Assembly: GCA_022736495.1 (NCBI GenBank)
Contig: DZCR01000112.1
Location: 1-10,641, forward strand
DNA: 10,641 bases
Direction of reading: 5' to 3'
From: Desulfobacca acetoxidans
GTDB lineage: Bacteria > Desulfobacterota > Desulfobaccia > Desulfobaccales > 0-14-0-80-60-11
The translations under genes were made by a program, and so were the position numbers. Below are positions 1 to 7,464 of the stretch, one piece after another (positions within the stretch are counted from its first letter, which is position 1; each line of letters opens with the position of its first letter). The notes beneath the pieces are model-generated. The model was not told where the DNA came from. It saw only the letters and a program-made list of their open reading frames with translations, and made no database searches.

Positions 1-1899
1 GCCCCGGCCGGGCAGGACCACCACCTCGGTATGGAGGAGTTCGCCCCCGAATTCGGTCCAGGCCAGACCGGTGGTGAGACCCACTTCATCGGCCTCTTCG
101 GTGCGGCCGAACCGGAACTTGGGGACTCCCAGGTACTTGGGCACCATCTGGCTGGTGACCTTGACCTGGTGATCTTTGCCCTTGGCCGCCACTTCCCGTG
201 CCACCTTCCGGCTGATGGAGGCGATCTCCCGCTCCAGGTTACGCACCCCGGCCTCCCGGGTGTATTGCCGGATGACAGTGAAAATGGCGTTTTCCGTAAA
301 CTGGATGTTGTCCTTGCTCAGGCCATTGGCGAGGCACTGTTTCGGGATTAAAAACTGCTCGCCGATGAGGTGCTTCTCCACCTCGGTATAGCCGGCCAGC
401 CGGATGATCTCCATCCGGTCCTGAAGCGGCGGCGGGATGGAGAAGAGATTGTTGGCCGTGGTGATAAACATCACCTCCGACAGGTCATAGTCCACATCCA
501 GGTAATGGTCGTTAAAGGCGAAGTTCTGTTCCGGGTCCAGGACTTCCAAGAGCGCGGCAGAGGGGTCGCCCCGGAAATCAGTGCTCATCTTGTCCACTTC
601 ATCCAGACAGAATACCGGGTTGTTGGTCTTGGCCTTTTTGAGGGACTGCATGATTTTGCCGGGCAGCGCCCCGATATAGGTGCGCCGGTGGCCGCGAATC
701 TCCGCTTCGTCCCGCACGCCTCCCAGGGACAGGCGCACGAAGGTTCGTCCCATGGCCCTCGCCACCGACTTGGCCAGAGAGGTTTTGCCCACGCCCGGCG
801 GCCCCACCAGACAGAGGATGGGGCCTTTCATCTTTTTCACCAAGCTCTGGACCGCCAGGTGTTCCAAGATGCGTTCCTTGGGCTTCTCCAGACCGTAGTG
901 GTCTTCTTCGAGAATGCGCTCGGCCTCTTCCAGGTTATGTTTATCGCGGGTTTTCTCGTACCAGGGCAGAGACAAAATCCAATCGATATAGTTCCGTGAA
1001 ACCGTGGCCTCCGCCGACATAGGGCTCATGAGCTTCAGCTTTTTCAGCTCATGCTTCACCTTGGCGGTGGCTTCCAGGCTCATTTTCTTCCGGCGAATGC
1101 GCCGCTCCAGTTCCTGAATCTCGCTTTTGAGATCCTCTTTTTCCCCCATCTCCTTCTGGATAGCCCGCATCTGCTCGTTGAGATAGTATTCCCGCTGGGT
1201 CTTTTCCATCTGCTTCTTGACCCGGTTCTTGATACGGGACTCGATCTGGAGGATTTCATTTTCCCGGTTCACCAGGCCCACCACCTGTTCCAGGCGGCGC
1301 AGCGCATCCAGGGTTTCCAACAGGGCCTGTTTTTCGTCGGATTTAATGGCCAAGTGCCCGGCGATGGTATCGGACAGGCGTCCCGGATCATCCACTCCCA
1401 CCAGGCTTTGCTGGGCCTCCTGAGGAACCTTCTTGTTCAGCTTGGCATAAGTCTCAAACGCGCCGGTGGCGCTGCGCCGCAGGGCCTCGGTCTCGGACGT
1501 GACCTCCCAGGACTCCAGGAGTTCCTCGGCCTCCACCTGGAAGAACTGGGAAATGGGCAGAAACTGGCGCACAATAGCCCGTCCCTTCCCTTCCACCAGG
1601 ACCTTGACGGTGCCGTCGGGCAGGCGCAAGAGCTGCAGGATTGCGGCCAGGGTGCCCACCCGGTGAATCTCGCCCTCCCGAGGTTCATCCTTGCGAGGGT
1701 CCTTCTGGGTGCAGAGCAGGATATATTTTTCCTGCCCCATGGCGTATTCCAGGGCATGGATGGAGCGCTCCCGCCCGATAAACAGGGGCACCACCATGTG
1801 GGGGAAGATGACGATATCCCTCAAAGGCAACATGGGCACCGTGAGCAGATTGCGCTTTTCCCCTTCGCCGCCGCGGTTCTTGGGTAATCGAAAGATCAT
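1..1899 (-). CDS. lon: Lon protease (LonA), N-terminal 633 codons, runs off the left edge
   Basis: ATP-dependent cytoplasmic protease that unfolds and degrades misfolded and short-lived regulatory proteins as a homohexamer. The ATG (1899-1897) overlaps the clpX stop in an ATGA, so translation is probably coupled. Reading the minus strand gives an open frame to base 1. The N-terminal substrate-binding domain starts near residue 20 ([18 protein letters not shown]), followed by a charged helical region around 215-300. The AAA+ module has Walker A GPPGVGKT at 366-373 (Lys372) and Walker B with Asp433-Glu434 in CLDEVDK. The pore-loop region [10 protein letters not shown] lies between them, and the sensor-2 segment [13 protein letters not shown] follows. 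The frame leaves the window early in the protease domain (about [12 protein letters not shown]). The catalytic Ser-Lys dyad therefore lies outside and cannot be checked. Typical LonA is about 800 residues, so roughly 170 are missing because of the window edge, not a mutation. Confidence 0.97.
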   Translation of the reverse strand, partial: MIFRLPKNRGGEGEKRNLLTVPMLPLRDIVIFPHMVVPLFIGRERSIHALEYAMGQEKYILLCTQKDPRKDEPREGEIHRVGTLAAILQLLRLPDGTVKVLVEGKGRAIVRQFLPISQFFQVEAEELLESWEVTSETEALRRSATGAFETYAKLNKKVPQEAQQSLVGVDDPGRLSDTIAGHLAIKSDEKQALLETLDALRRLEQVVGLVNRENEILQIESRIKNRVKKQMEKTQREYYLNEQMRAIQKEMGEKEDLKSEIQELERRIRRKKMSLEATAKVKHELKKLKLMSPMSAEATVSRNYIDWILSLPWYEKTRDKHNLEEAERILEEDHYGLEKPKERILEHLAVQSLVKKMKGPILCLVGPPGVGKTSLAKSVARAMGRTFVRLSLGGVRDEAEIRGHRRTYIGALPGKIMQSLKKAKTNNPVFCLDEVDKMSTDFRGDPSAALLEVLDPEQNFAFNDHYLDVDYDLSEVMFITTANNLFSIPPPLQDRMEIIRLAGYTEVEKHLIGEQFLIPKQCLANGLSKDNIQFTENAIFTVIRQYTREAGVRNLEREIASISRKVAREVAAKGKDHQVKVTSQMVPKYLGVPKFRFGRTEEADEVGLTTGLAWTEFGGELLHTEVVVLPGRG

Positions 1900-3179
1900 T
1901 GTTGCACCGCCATGCCGGGCTTATCCCAGGGCAAATCTTCTGCCTCCCGATAGGTGAGGGTCGGAGCGGTATGCTTGATGATAAAATCTTCGTTAATCAG
2001 GCATCCCTGCACATCCTTGAGGGACGGCAGCTCATACATCAGGTCCAGCATGGCCCGCTCCAGGATAGCTCTCAGCCCCCGGGCCCCGGACTTGCGCTTC
2101 AGGGCCTCTTTGGCCACCGCCTCCAGAGCGCCGTCGGTAAACTTCAAGGATACCCGGTCCAGTTCCAGGAGTTTCTGATACTGCTTCACCAGGGCATTCT
2201 TGGGTTCTTTGAGGATGCGCACCAGGGCCTCTTCATTCAGTTCATCCAGGGTGGCCAGCACCGGCAGCCGTCCCACAAATTCGGGAATGAGCCCGAACTT
2301 CAGCAAATCCTGGGGCTGGACCTGAACCAGAATCTCTCCCAGGGGCCGCTGGTTCCGGCTCTGGATGTCGGCCCCAAAGCCCATGGATTTACGGCCAGTG
2401 CGGGCGCCGATGATATCCTCCAGGCCGTTGAACGCCCCGCCGCAGATGAACAGGATATTGGTGGTGTCCACCTTGATGAATTCCTGCTGCGGGTGTTTGC
2501 GGCCGCCCTTGGGGGGCACCGACGCCATGGTGCCCTCGATGATCTTGAGCAGGGCTTGCTGCACCCCTTCTCCGGAGACGTCCCGGGTGATGGAGGGGCT
2601 ATCCGTTTTCCGGGCAATCTTGTCTACCTCGTCGATATAAACAATGCCCCGGGATGCCTTCTCCACGTCATAGTCCGCGGACTGCAGCAGGTTGAGGATG
2701 ATGTTTTCCACATCCTCGCCCACGTAGCCGGCCTCCGTTAACGTGGTGGCATCGGCAATAGTGAACGGTACGTTCAAGATGCGAGCCAGGGTCTGGGCCA
2801 GCAAGGTCTTACCCGAGCCCGTGGGACCTATCAGCAAGATGTTGCTCTTCTGGAGTTCCACCCCGTCCAGGTCCACCCCGGCGTTGATGCGTTTATAGTG
2901 ATTGTAAACCGCCACGGACAGGATCTTTTTAGCCCGTTCCTGACCGATGACGTACTCGTCGATTTCCTTCTTAATGGCCGCAGGCTCGGGAATCGATAAC
3001 CGGGCATGTTTGGCCTCGTCTTTTTCGTACTCCTCGGCGATGATATCGTTGCACAGCTCGATGCACTCATCGCAGATGTAGACACCGGGGCCGGCAATGA
3101 GCTTCTTGACCTCGCCCTGGCTTTTGCCGCAAAAAGAACACAACAGATCGGCACTCTTATCGGTACCGCGTTTACTCAT
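1896..3179 (-). CDS. clpX: ClpX, ATP-dependent unfoldase subunit of ClpXP
   Basis: AAA+ hexamer that recognises tagged substrates, unfolds them and feeds them into ClpP. The protein is 427 residues, normal for the family. The N-terminal zinc-binding domain has Cys14, Cys17, Cys36 and Cys39. Walker A is GPTGSGKT at 118-125 (Lys124), the pore-1 loop GYVG is at 151-154, and Walker B is Asp183-Glu184 in YIDEVDK. The arginine finger is in EFVGRLP (Arg304) and sensor 2 in GARGLR (Arg370). The ClpP-docking loop reads MGF (266-268) where E. coli has IGF, a conservative change. A TTG six codons upstream (3197) is open, but the strong Shine-Dalgarno GGAGGAAGAGG lies inside that extension and just ahead of the ATG at 3179, so the ATG is chosen. 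The stop overlaps the lon start. The gap to clpP is 130 bases and holds a candidate internal promoter. Confidence 0.97.
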   Translation of the reverse strand: MSKRGTDKSADLLCSFCGKSQGEVKKLIAGPGVYICDECIELCNDIIAEEYEKDEAKHARLSIPEPAAIKKEIDEYVIGQERAKKILSVAVYNHYKRINAGVDLDGVELQKSNILLIGPTGSGKTLLAQTLARILNVPFTIADATTLTEAGYVGEDVENIILNLLQSADYDVEKASRGIVYIDEVDKIARKTDSPSITRDVSGEGVQQALLKIIEGTMASVPPKGGRKHPQQEFIKVDTTNILFICGGAFNGLEDIIGARTGRKSMGFGADIQSRNQRPLGEILVQVQPQDLLKFGLIPEFVGRLPVLATLDELNEEALVRILKEPKNALVKQYQKLLELDRVSLKFTDGALEAVAKEALKRKSGARGLRAILERAMLDLMYELPSLKDVQGCLINEDFIIKHTAPTLTYREAEDLPWDKPGMAVQQ

Positions 3180-3264
3180 ATGCCTCTTCCTCCCCAAACC
3201 CCGAAAAGTAATTGATTTCAGGGCTTGGCTGCTTAGCTTCGCCGCCGCCGTTCACGCTTACCTG

Positions 3265-3270
3265 ATTATA
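3265..3270 (-). promoter_or_regulatory. Candidate internal clpX promoter, -10 element TATAAT
   Basis: The minus strand of the clpP-clpX gap contains a perfect TATAAT (3270-3265), about 85 bases ahead of the clpX ATG. There is no good -35 at 16-18 bases; CTGAAG lies at about 20. An independent promoter for clpX-lon is common in bacteria, so this is plausible, but the call rests on one hexamer only. Confidence 0.35.
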
Positions 3271-3309
3271 TCGGTAGCCGGCGGTTTTTTCTTCAGTCTC
3301 CTCCGGGGC

Positions 3310-3927
3310 CTAGTCCTGATGCTTAGGCGGAAACAGGATCCCGGCTTCCCGACGGGAGATCACATCGTCAATTAAGCCATATTCTTTGGCCTGCTGGCCG
3401 GACATGTAAAAATCCCGCTCCGTATCCCGGTTGATGCGGTCAATGGGTTGGCCCGTATGGCTGGCCATGATTTCGTTGAGCTCTTCCCGGAGGCGCAAAA
3501 TCTCCCGAGCCTGGATATCCACGTCGGTGGCCTGCCCCTGAAACCCGCCCAAGGGCTGGTGAATCAGAATGCGGGCATGGGGCAGAGCGAACCTCTTACC
3601 CTTGGCGCCTGCGGTCAACAGCAGCGCCGCCATGGACGCCCCCTGGCCCATGCACAGGGTGGCTACCGGGCTTTTGATATATTGCATGGTGTCATATATG
3701 GCCATCCCGGCGGTCACCAGGCCGCCAGGGGAATTAATGTAAAAGTTAATTTCCTTATCCGGATCCTCGGCCTCCAAAAACAGCAACTGAGCTATCACCA
3801 GGTTGGCCACATCATCATTAATGGCTGTCCCCAGAAAGATAATCCGGTCTCGAAGCAGACGGGAATAGATATCGTAAGCCCGCTCCCCCCGGCTGCTTTG
3901 CTCCACCACCATGGGAATTAACTGCAT
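3310..3927 (-). CDS. clpP: ClpP, ATP-dependent Clp protease proteolytic subunit
   Basis: Serine peptidase that forms the double-heptamer proteolytic chamber used by ClpX (and by ClpA or ClpC where present). The protein is 205 residues, the usual size. The catalytic triad is visible: Ser98 in GQGASMAA, His123 in ILIHQPLGG and Asp172 in DTERDFYMS. The oxyanion-loop segment SPGG is at 66-69. The start is taken as the ATG at 3927, which gives [10 protein letters not shown], the usual mature-like N terminus with little or no propeptide. Its Shine-Dalgarno AAGGAG sits about 6 bases upstream inside the end of tig. The frame is open further upstream (to 3972), but that stretch overlaps tig coding sequence and lacks family-like residues. 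Only one base separates it from the tig stop, so the two are co-transcribed and probably translationally coupled. Confidence 0.98.
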   Translation of the reverse strand: MQLIPMVVEQSSRGERAYDIYSRLLRDRIIFLGTAINDDVANLVIAQLLFLEAEDPDKEINFYINSPGGLVTAGMAIYDTMQYIKSPVATLCMGQGASMAALLLTAGAKGKRFALPHARILIHQPLGGFQGQATDVDIQAREILRLREELNEIMASHTGQPIDRINRDTERDFYMSGQQAKEYGLIDDVISRREAGILFPPKHQD

Positions 3928-3928
3928 T

Positions 3929-5263
3929 CTACTCCTTTTCGGTCGCCTCACCGCTCGATGCGGCAAGTGCACTGATTTCAGCTTTATCCAGCACCATTTT
4001 CATGGTCTTGTCATCGAGCAACTCCCGCCGGAGAATGCCCTTGAGATCGCGTTCCTCATAAAACTTCTTCACTTCGGCGACATCCCGGCCGCTATGCACG
4101 GCAATCTGGGCCAACGCCGCGTCCACTTCGGCGTCATCCACGGTCAGACCTTCCTGCTTGGCGATGCGCCCCAACACCAACTTGACCCGCACCCGGCGCT
4201 CGGCCATGGGCTTCAGAACCTCCGCCATCCTGGCAGTATCTATATTTGCAATGTTCATTCCGTGTTGGCCGAAGCGCTCCATTTGATCCCGCAGCATGTT
4301 TTCCTGTTCCTGCAAAACCAGGGAGGGCGGCACCTCAAACTCATGTTTGGCCAGCAGTTTATCCGCCACCTGGTTTTCCAGGTAGGCCTGGCGCTCCCTT
4401 TCCTTACCTTTAATAATATCCTCTCGCACGGCCGTGCGCAAGTCGGCCAAGGTTTGAAAGTTTCCTCCCAGGTTTTGGGCGAAGGTATCATCCAATTCGG
4501 CCACCACCTTTTCTTTGACTTCGAGAATCTTTACCTGGAATTCCACTACTTTACCGGCCAGGAGCGGATTAGCGAAATCATCGGGCAGGGATACCGCGAA
4601 GCGGGCTTCGGCCTCGGGTTTGAGACCCACGAGGTTGCGTTCAAAATCGAGGTTGAATTTGCCGCTCCCCACCTCGACGTAGGTCCCTTCCGCCTTGGCA
4701 TCCTCCACGGGCTCACCCGCGAAATAGCCCTGGTAATCCAGGACCACGAAGTCGCCATCCATAACCCCCCGGTCTTCCGCCGGCGGTTTTAAGAGGGCGT
4801 TGTGCTCCCGGATCTCCTCCAGGCGCCTGTCCACCTCGTCTTCCACAACCTCCACGTCCGGAGCCTCCAGTTTGAGATCCAGGTAGCCCTGGGCGGTAAA
4901 CTCCGGGGAGACCTCCAATTCTACACTGTAGCGATAATCCTGCCCGGCCACCACCGGCGGTAGCGCCTCCGGCCAGCTCAGGTTGATGGGTTCCATGTCC
5001 TTATCCTTCAGGGCCTCGCCCAGGGAACGCCGCACCAGGGTATCGGAGACCTCCTGTTCGATATCCTTGTGGTAATACATCTCCAGCACGGACCGTGGCA
5101 CCTTACCCGGCCGGAAACCCTTGACTTTGGCCCGTTTCCCCAATTCCCGGTAGGCCCGATCCACTTCCTGAGTCACCTCGGTGGAGGGCACCGCGATTTT
5201 TAACTTCCGTTTAACTTCGCTGAGATTCTCAATCTCCACCTTCTTTGCGCTCTCTGTCATCAT
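3929..5263 (-). CDS. tig: Trigger factor, ribosome-associated chaperone
   Basis: Binds the ribosome exit tunnel, shields nascent chains and has an FKBP-type peptidyl-prolyl isomerase domain. The product is 444 residues, close to the E. coli length (432). The N-terminal ribosome-binding domain carries the signature GFRPGKVP at 49-56. The middle FKBP domain begins near [12 protein letters not shown] and ends around [13 protein letters not shown]. The C-terminal helical chaperone domain follows and ends in an acidic tail (GEATEKE). Two adjacent ATG codons (5263 and 5260) are possible starts, and neither has a strong Shine-Dalgarno; the best nearby purine run, GGAAAG, is about 13 bases away. A GTG at 5335 in the same frame would start almost at the tRNA and adds residues unlike the family, so it is not used. 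First gene of the tig-clpP-clpX-lon operon, 79 bases downstream of a tRNA-Leu. Confidence 0.96.
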   Translation of the reverse strand: MMTESAKKVEIENLSEVKRKLKIAVPSTEVTQEVDRAYRELGKRAKVKGFRPGKVPRSVLEMYYHKDIEQEVSDTLVRRSLGEALKDKDMEPINLSWPEALPPVVAGQDYRYSVELEVSPEFTAQGYLDLKLEAPDVEVVEDEVDRRLEEIREHNALLKPPAEDRGVMDGDFVVLDYQGYFAGEPVEDAKAEGTYVEVGSGKFNLDFERNLVGLKPEAEARFAVSLPDDFANPLLAGKVVEFQVKILEVKEKVVAELDDTFAQNLGGNFQTLADLRTAVREDIIKGKERERQAYLENQVADKLLAKHEFEVPPSLVLQEQENMLRDQMERFGQHGMNIANIDTARMAEVLKPMAERRVRVKLVLGRIAKQEGLTVDDAEVDAALAQIAVHSGRDVAEVKKFYEERDLKGILRRELLDDKTMKMVLDKAEISALAASSGEATEKE

Positions 5264-5342
5264 GCTTGGCTCACAATCTTTCCGTATTTTGATTTTATTT
5301 ATGTTTTCAGGAGTGATAGCCCCCAACTCCCCCACCGAGGTA

Positions 5343-5424
5343 TGCGAGAGGGGGGACTCGAACCCCCACGGTTATCCCGCTGGAACCTAAATCCAGTGCG
5401 TCTGCCTGATTCCGCCACTCTCGC
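5343..5424 (-). tRNA. tRNA-Leu, anticodon UAG
   Basis: Reads leucine CUA (and other CUN) codons. On the minus strand the acceptor arm GCGAGAG (starting at 5424) pairs with CTCTCGC at the 3' end, followed by discriminator A at 5343. The anticodon stem CTGGA/TCCAG encloses the loop TTTAGGT with anticodon TAG at 5389-5387. A long variable arm (CGG-GATAA-CCG) marks a type II tRNA as expected for Leu. The T arm is GGGGG-TTCGAGT-CCCCC. The CCA end is not encoded (TAC follows the discriminator), so it must be added by nucleotidyltransferase. The gene stands directly ahead of tig on the same strand, with no T-tract terminator visible between them. Confidence 0.97.
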
Positions 5425-5446
5425 AACGCGGGCGTTTCATCCATTT

Positions 5447-5475
5447 AATTTATTAATTTTCCTCGCTTAAGTCAA
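5447..5475 (-). promoter_or_regulatory. Sigma70-type promoter for tRNA-Leu, possibly also tig
   Basis: On the minus strand a -35 TTGACT (5475-5470) and a -10 TAAATT (5452-5447) are separated by exactly 17 bases in AT-rich DNA. Transcription would begin near 5440, about 15 bases before the mature tRNA. No better promoter is visible between the tRNA and tig, so this one may also drive the chaperone-protease operon. Confidence 0.65.
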
Positions 5476-5504
5476 CCTGCTGTTGAGCCCTTTCCTTCCC
5501 TGCA

Positions 5505-5533
5505 TTGTTTCCTCTCGGGGATCATGGTATTTA
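5505..5533 (+). promoter_or_regulatory. Candidate promoter for the membrane protein/kinase unit
   Basis: TTGTTT (5505-5510) and TATTTA (5528-5533) are 17 bases apart, with TG one base before the -10 (extended -10 form). Both hexamers are only partial matches to consensus. The position, about 150 bases ahead of the first plus-strand gene and divergent from the tRNA promoter, is suitable. It would produce a leader containing the hairpin at 5574-5607. Confidence 0.35.
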
Positions 5534-5573
5534 AATAATAAAAGGAAAGACCGACTGAAACAAAACCTCAAAG

Positions 5574-5607
5574 CCTGGCCCTGGGGGTACGAGGGCACCC
5601 CGCCAGG
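5574..5607 (+). other. Hairpin in the leader of the membrane protein/kinase unit
   Basis: CCTGGC (5574-5579) pairs with GCCAGG (5602-5607). Inside it GGGGT (5584-5588) pairs with ACCCC (5597-5601), with an 8-base loop and a 4-base bulge on the left side only. It lies about 80 bases before the start codon. No T-run follows, so it is not a standard terminator. It matches no riboswitch class that I can recognise. The rest of the 261-base divergent intergenic region shows nothing beyond the two promoters. Confidence 0.5.
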
Positions 5608-5685
5608 ATGATAAAAGGATAGTTTTACGACAGTACTTGATCGCCTCGCTCCCTACCATTCTGATAAAGAGAAAGGTTGAACGTT

Positions 5686-6147
5686 ATGCGGCGTCGGTTG
5701 CTTATGACGTGCCTTTCAGGGCTTGTCCTGGTCTTTTGTCAACCCCGGGGCGCGCTGGCTTTCATATCTCATGGGCACCCGGAAGGCCTCTATGTTCATC
5801 AGATGGCCCATCTCTTATTTGCCGGAGCTTTGATCTTTCTTATTTACATGATGAGCCGGGAAGGCCTAGGAAAAATAAGAGGCTTCCGCCTTTTGATCTG
5901 GTCCTGTGTCTGGCTAGTGCTTTGGAACCTGGACGCCTTTATTGGCCATTGGGCCGAAGTGCTCTTGAGCGCACGGGACTTTATCGGCCAGGCCGGGCAG
6001 TTTTCCCAGCGCCTCCTCATGTCCGGCCCTGTCCCCTGGATCTATTACTTTGCCAAACTGGATCACCTGCTCCTGGTACCGGGGTTTTACCTCTTGTATC
6101 GCGGGCTTAAAAACCTGGAGCGACTCCCGCCGGAGGCAGAGCCATGA
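5686..6147 (+). CDS. Histidine-rich small membrane protein, unknown function, paired with a kinase
   Basis: I do not recognise a named family. The product is 153 residues. Residues 1-25 look like a signal peptide or first membrane segment, with a basic RRR start, a hydrophobic core and the cleavage-like ALA-F at 23-26. Three further hydrophobic helices lie at about 36-56, 67-86 and 118-139. Histidines cluster at the membrane edges and within helices: His29 and His31 (SHGHPEG), His38 and His42 (HQMAH, an i/i+4 pair), His88 (FIGHW) and His127 (KLDHLLLVPG). This pattern would suit binding of heme or a metal, but that is inference. The ATG at 5686 is preferred over an upstream TTG because GAGAAAGG lies about 9 bases before it. 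The stop overlaps the start of the histidine kinase (ATGA), so the two are co-translated. It is probably a sensing partner or accessory of that kinase. Confidence 0.85.
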   Translation: MRRRLLMTCLSGLVLVFCQPRGALAFISHGHPEGLYVHQMAHLLFAGALIFLIYMMSREGLGKIRGFRLLIWSCVWLVLWNLDAFIGHWAEVLLSARDFIGQAGQFSQRLLMSGPVPWIYYFAKLDHLLLVPGFYLLYRGLKNLERLPPEAEP

Positions 6148-7259
6148 GCACCCTGCCCCTGTTCCCGCTTTGGGCGTTGGATATCCTGGGGTCGCTGATG
6201 GTCATCATCCTGGCCTGGAGATCCTTCGGGGTGGTGCGCCGGTTGCTGGCCCGAGACCCGGAGAATGCCCAGTGGCTTTTTCTCTTCTGGTTTACCCTGG
6301 CCCTTCTGGCCTTTGCCCTATCCCGCAGTATCGGCCACATCGTGCAGCATTTACTAGTCTTTTCCGGTCAGGAAGCCATTTGGAAACTCCTGCGTCCCTT
6401 AAGCGGGGGACTGAATAGCATCACCTTTGTGGTAATTGCCGCAGTCAGCCTGTTTTTTTACCACATCCAGCGCCTGTATCAGCGCATCCTGGCCATCCAT
6501 CACCAGTTGGAAGATACCAGCCGGGAAATTCTCGACCTTAACCGGGAGATGGAGGCCCTGGTGGTGGAGCGCACTTTGTCGGAAATCGCCCTGGGAGTGG
6601 CCCATGGCATTCGCAACCCCCTGCACATCATTGGCGGTTTCAGCCACCGTCTCCTGAAAAAAACCACTGCCGATGACCCCGCTCGCGCCTGGGCCGCCGC
6701 CATCGCCAACGCCACCCGGTCCCTGGAGGAGATGGTGCAAAAGTTTGAGGCCCTGGCCCAGAGGAAAGAATCTTTCTTCAGCCAGGAAGACCTCAATGCT
6801 ATTATCCGGGATATTCTGAAAATGCTGCACCCGGAGTTGACCAATAAACATATCCGGTTGGAGACCGAGCTTGCGCCCAAGCCTATCATTGCCCTGCTGA
6901 ACAAGCATCTTCTCAAGGTCGCCCTGGCCCACCTCTTGCGCAACGCCATCGAAGCCACCTCGCCCCAGGGCCGGATAGATATCCAGACCTGGGTGGAAAA
7001 AAGTTTGGCAATGCTGCTCATCAAGGATACGGGACGAGGCATGACTCCGGAAGTGGCGGAAAAAGTGTTTGAGCCCTTATTTACCGCCGAGATGGGAGGT
7101 ATTGGTTTGGGTATGGTCTTTGTGCGCCAGATCGTGGAAGAACACCGGGGCTCCATTGCCCTCAACAGCCAGGTGGGCCAGGGCACCCAAGTGACCATCC
7201 AATTGCCTTTGCGCTTCGTCGACATGCCGGAAATTTCTTTAGAGGTAACCCGCTTTTAA
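6144..7259 (+). CDS. Membrane sensor histidine kinase, orphan in this window
   Basis: Two-component sensor of 371 residues that should autophosphorylate and pass phosphate to a response regulator, which is not in the window. Three hydrophobic segments at about 10-28, 44-64 and 87-106 form the N-terminal sensor; there is no large periplasmic domain. His65 and His69 (SIGHIVQHL) make an i/i+4 pair like the one in the neighbouring small protein. A charged, coiled-coil-like linker (about 107-147) leads to the HisKA H-box EIALGVAHGIRNPL, with phospho-acceptor His154 and Asn158. The residue after the histidine is Gly155 instead of the usual Glu or Asp. The ATPase domain is complete: N-box LLRNAIEA, G1-box DTGRGM, F-box FEPLF and G2-box GGIGLGM. 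It starts inside the preceding gene's stop (ATGA). It cannot be assigned to a signal from sequence alone. Confidence 0.93.
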   Translation: MSTLPLFPLWALDILGSLMVIILAWRSFGVVRRLLARDPENAQWLFLFWFTLALLAFALSRSIGHIVQHLLVFSGQEAIWKLLRPLSGGLNSITFVVIAAVSLFFYHIQRLYQRILAIHHQLEDTSREILDLNREMEALVVERTLSEIALGVAHGIRNPLHIIGGFSHRLLKKTTADDPARAWAAAIANATRSLEEMVQKFEALAQRKESFFSQEDLNAIIRDILKMLHPELTNKHIRLETELAPKPIIALLNKHLLKVALAHLLRNAIEATSPQGRIDIQTWVEKSLAMLLIKDTGRGMTPEVAEKVFEPLFTAEMGGIGLGMVFVRQIVEEHRGSIALNSQVGQGTQVTIQLPLRFVDMPEISLEVTRF

Positions 7260-7395
7260 GGGAGGGGCTTGCAAAACTCTTTTAGGACCTGGAATTTTCC
7301 CAATTTCTTCAATCAAAACCCAGTGGCACAGACTGAAGCCAGCGGCTGCATGCATTGCGGTGAATTTTGGAAATGGCTCATAATTTGAGAATCTT

Positions 7396-7410
7396 TCGGA
7401 TATATTCCGA
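7396..7410. promoter_or_regulatory. Short inverted repeat upstream of the aminopeptidase gene
   Basis: TCGGA (7396-7400) and TCCGA (7406-7410) flank TATAT, giving a 15-base operator-like palindrome about 55 bases before the aminopeptidase ATG. It could be a regulator site overlapping a promoter. The arms are only 5 bases, so chance is a real possibility. The rest of the 205-base gap (7260-7464) shows no clear promoter or terminator. Confidence 0.25.
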
Positions 7411-7464
7411 CTTTAACTAGACAATTCAGTCATTGGACAATACGCAATGGAGGATTAAATAACC

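Noticed and set aside
1..30. lon appearing truncated
   Set aside because: The frame is still open in good Lon sequence at base 1; the cut is the window edge and not a mutation.
3180..3197. TTG at 3197 as an alternative clpX start
   Set aside because: The six extra codons cover the Shine-Dalgarno sequence of the ATG at 3179, which gives the normal N terminus.
3245..3290. CCGCCG...CGGCGG followed by TTTTTT on the plus strand, resembling an intrinsic terminator
   Set aside because: No plus-strand gene ends here, the loop is long, and the T-run lies upstream of clpX on its own strand. It could at most stop antisense transcription, so it is not listed as a terminator.
5264..5335. GTG at 5335 as an alternative tig start
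   Set aside because: It lies only 8 bases from the tRNA 3' end, has no ribosome-binding site, and adds 24 residues not typical of trigger factor.
5564..5612. AAAGCC followed by a G/C-rich stem, reminiscent of part of a c-di-GMP (GEMM) riboswitch
   Set aside because: The other conserved segments (the GCACAGGGCAAACC-like block and the tetraloop-receptor stem) are absent, so it is kept only as an unassigned hairpin.
7323..7345. TGGCAC resembling the -24 part of a sigma54 promoter
   Set aside because: The matching GC/TTGC element at the required spacing is missing (GAAGC instead), and there is no sigma54 regulator nearby.
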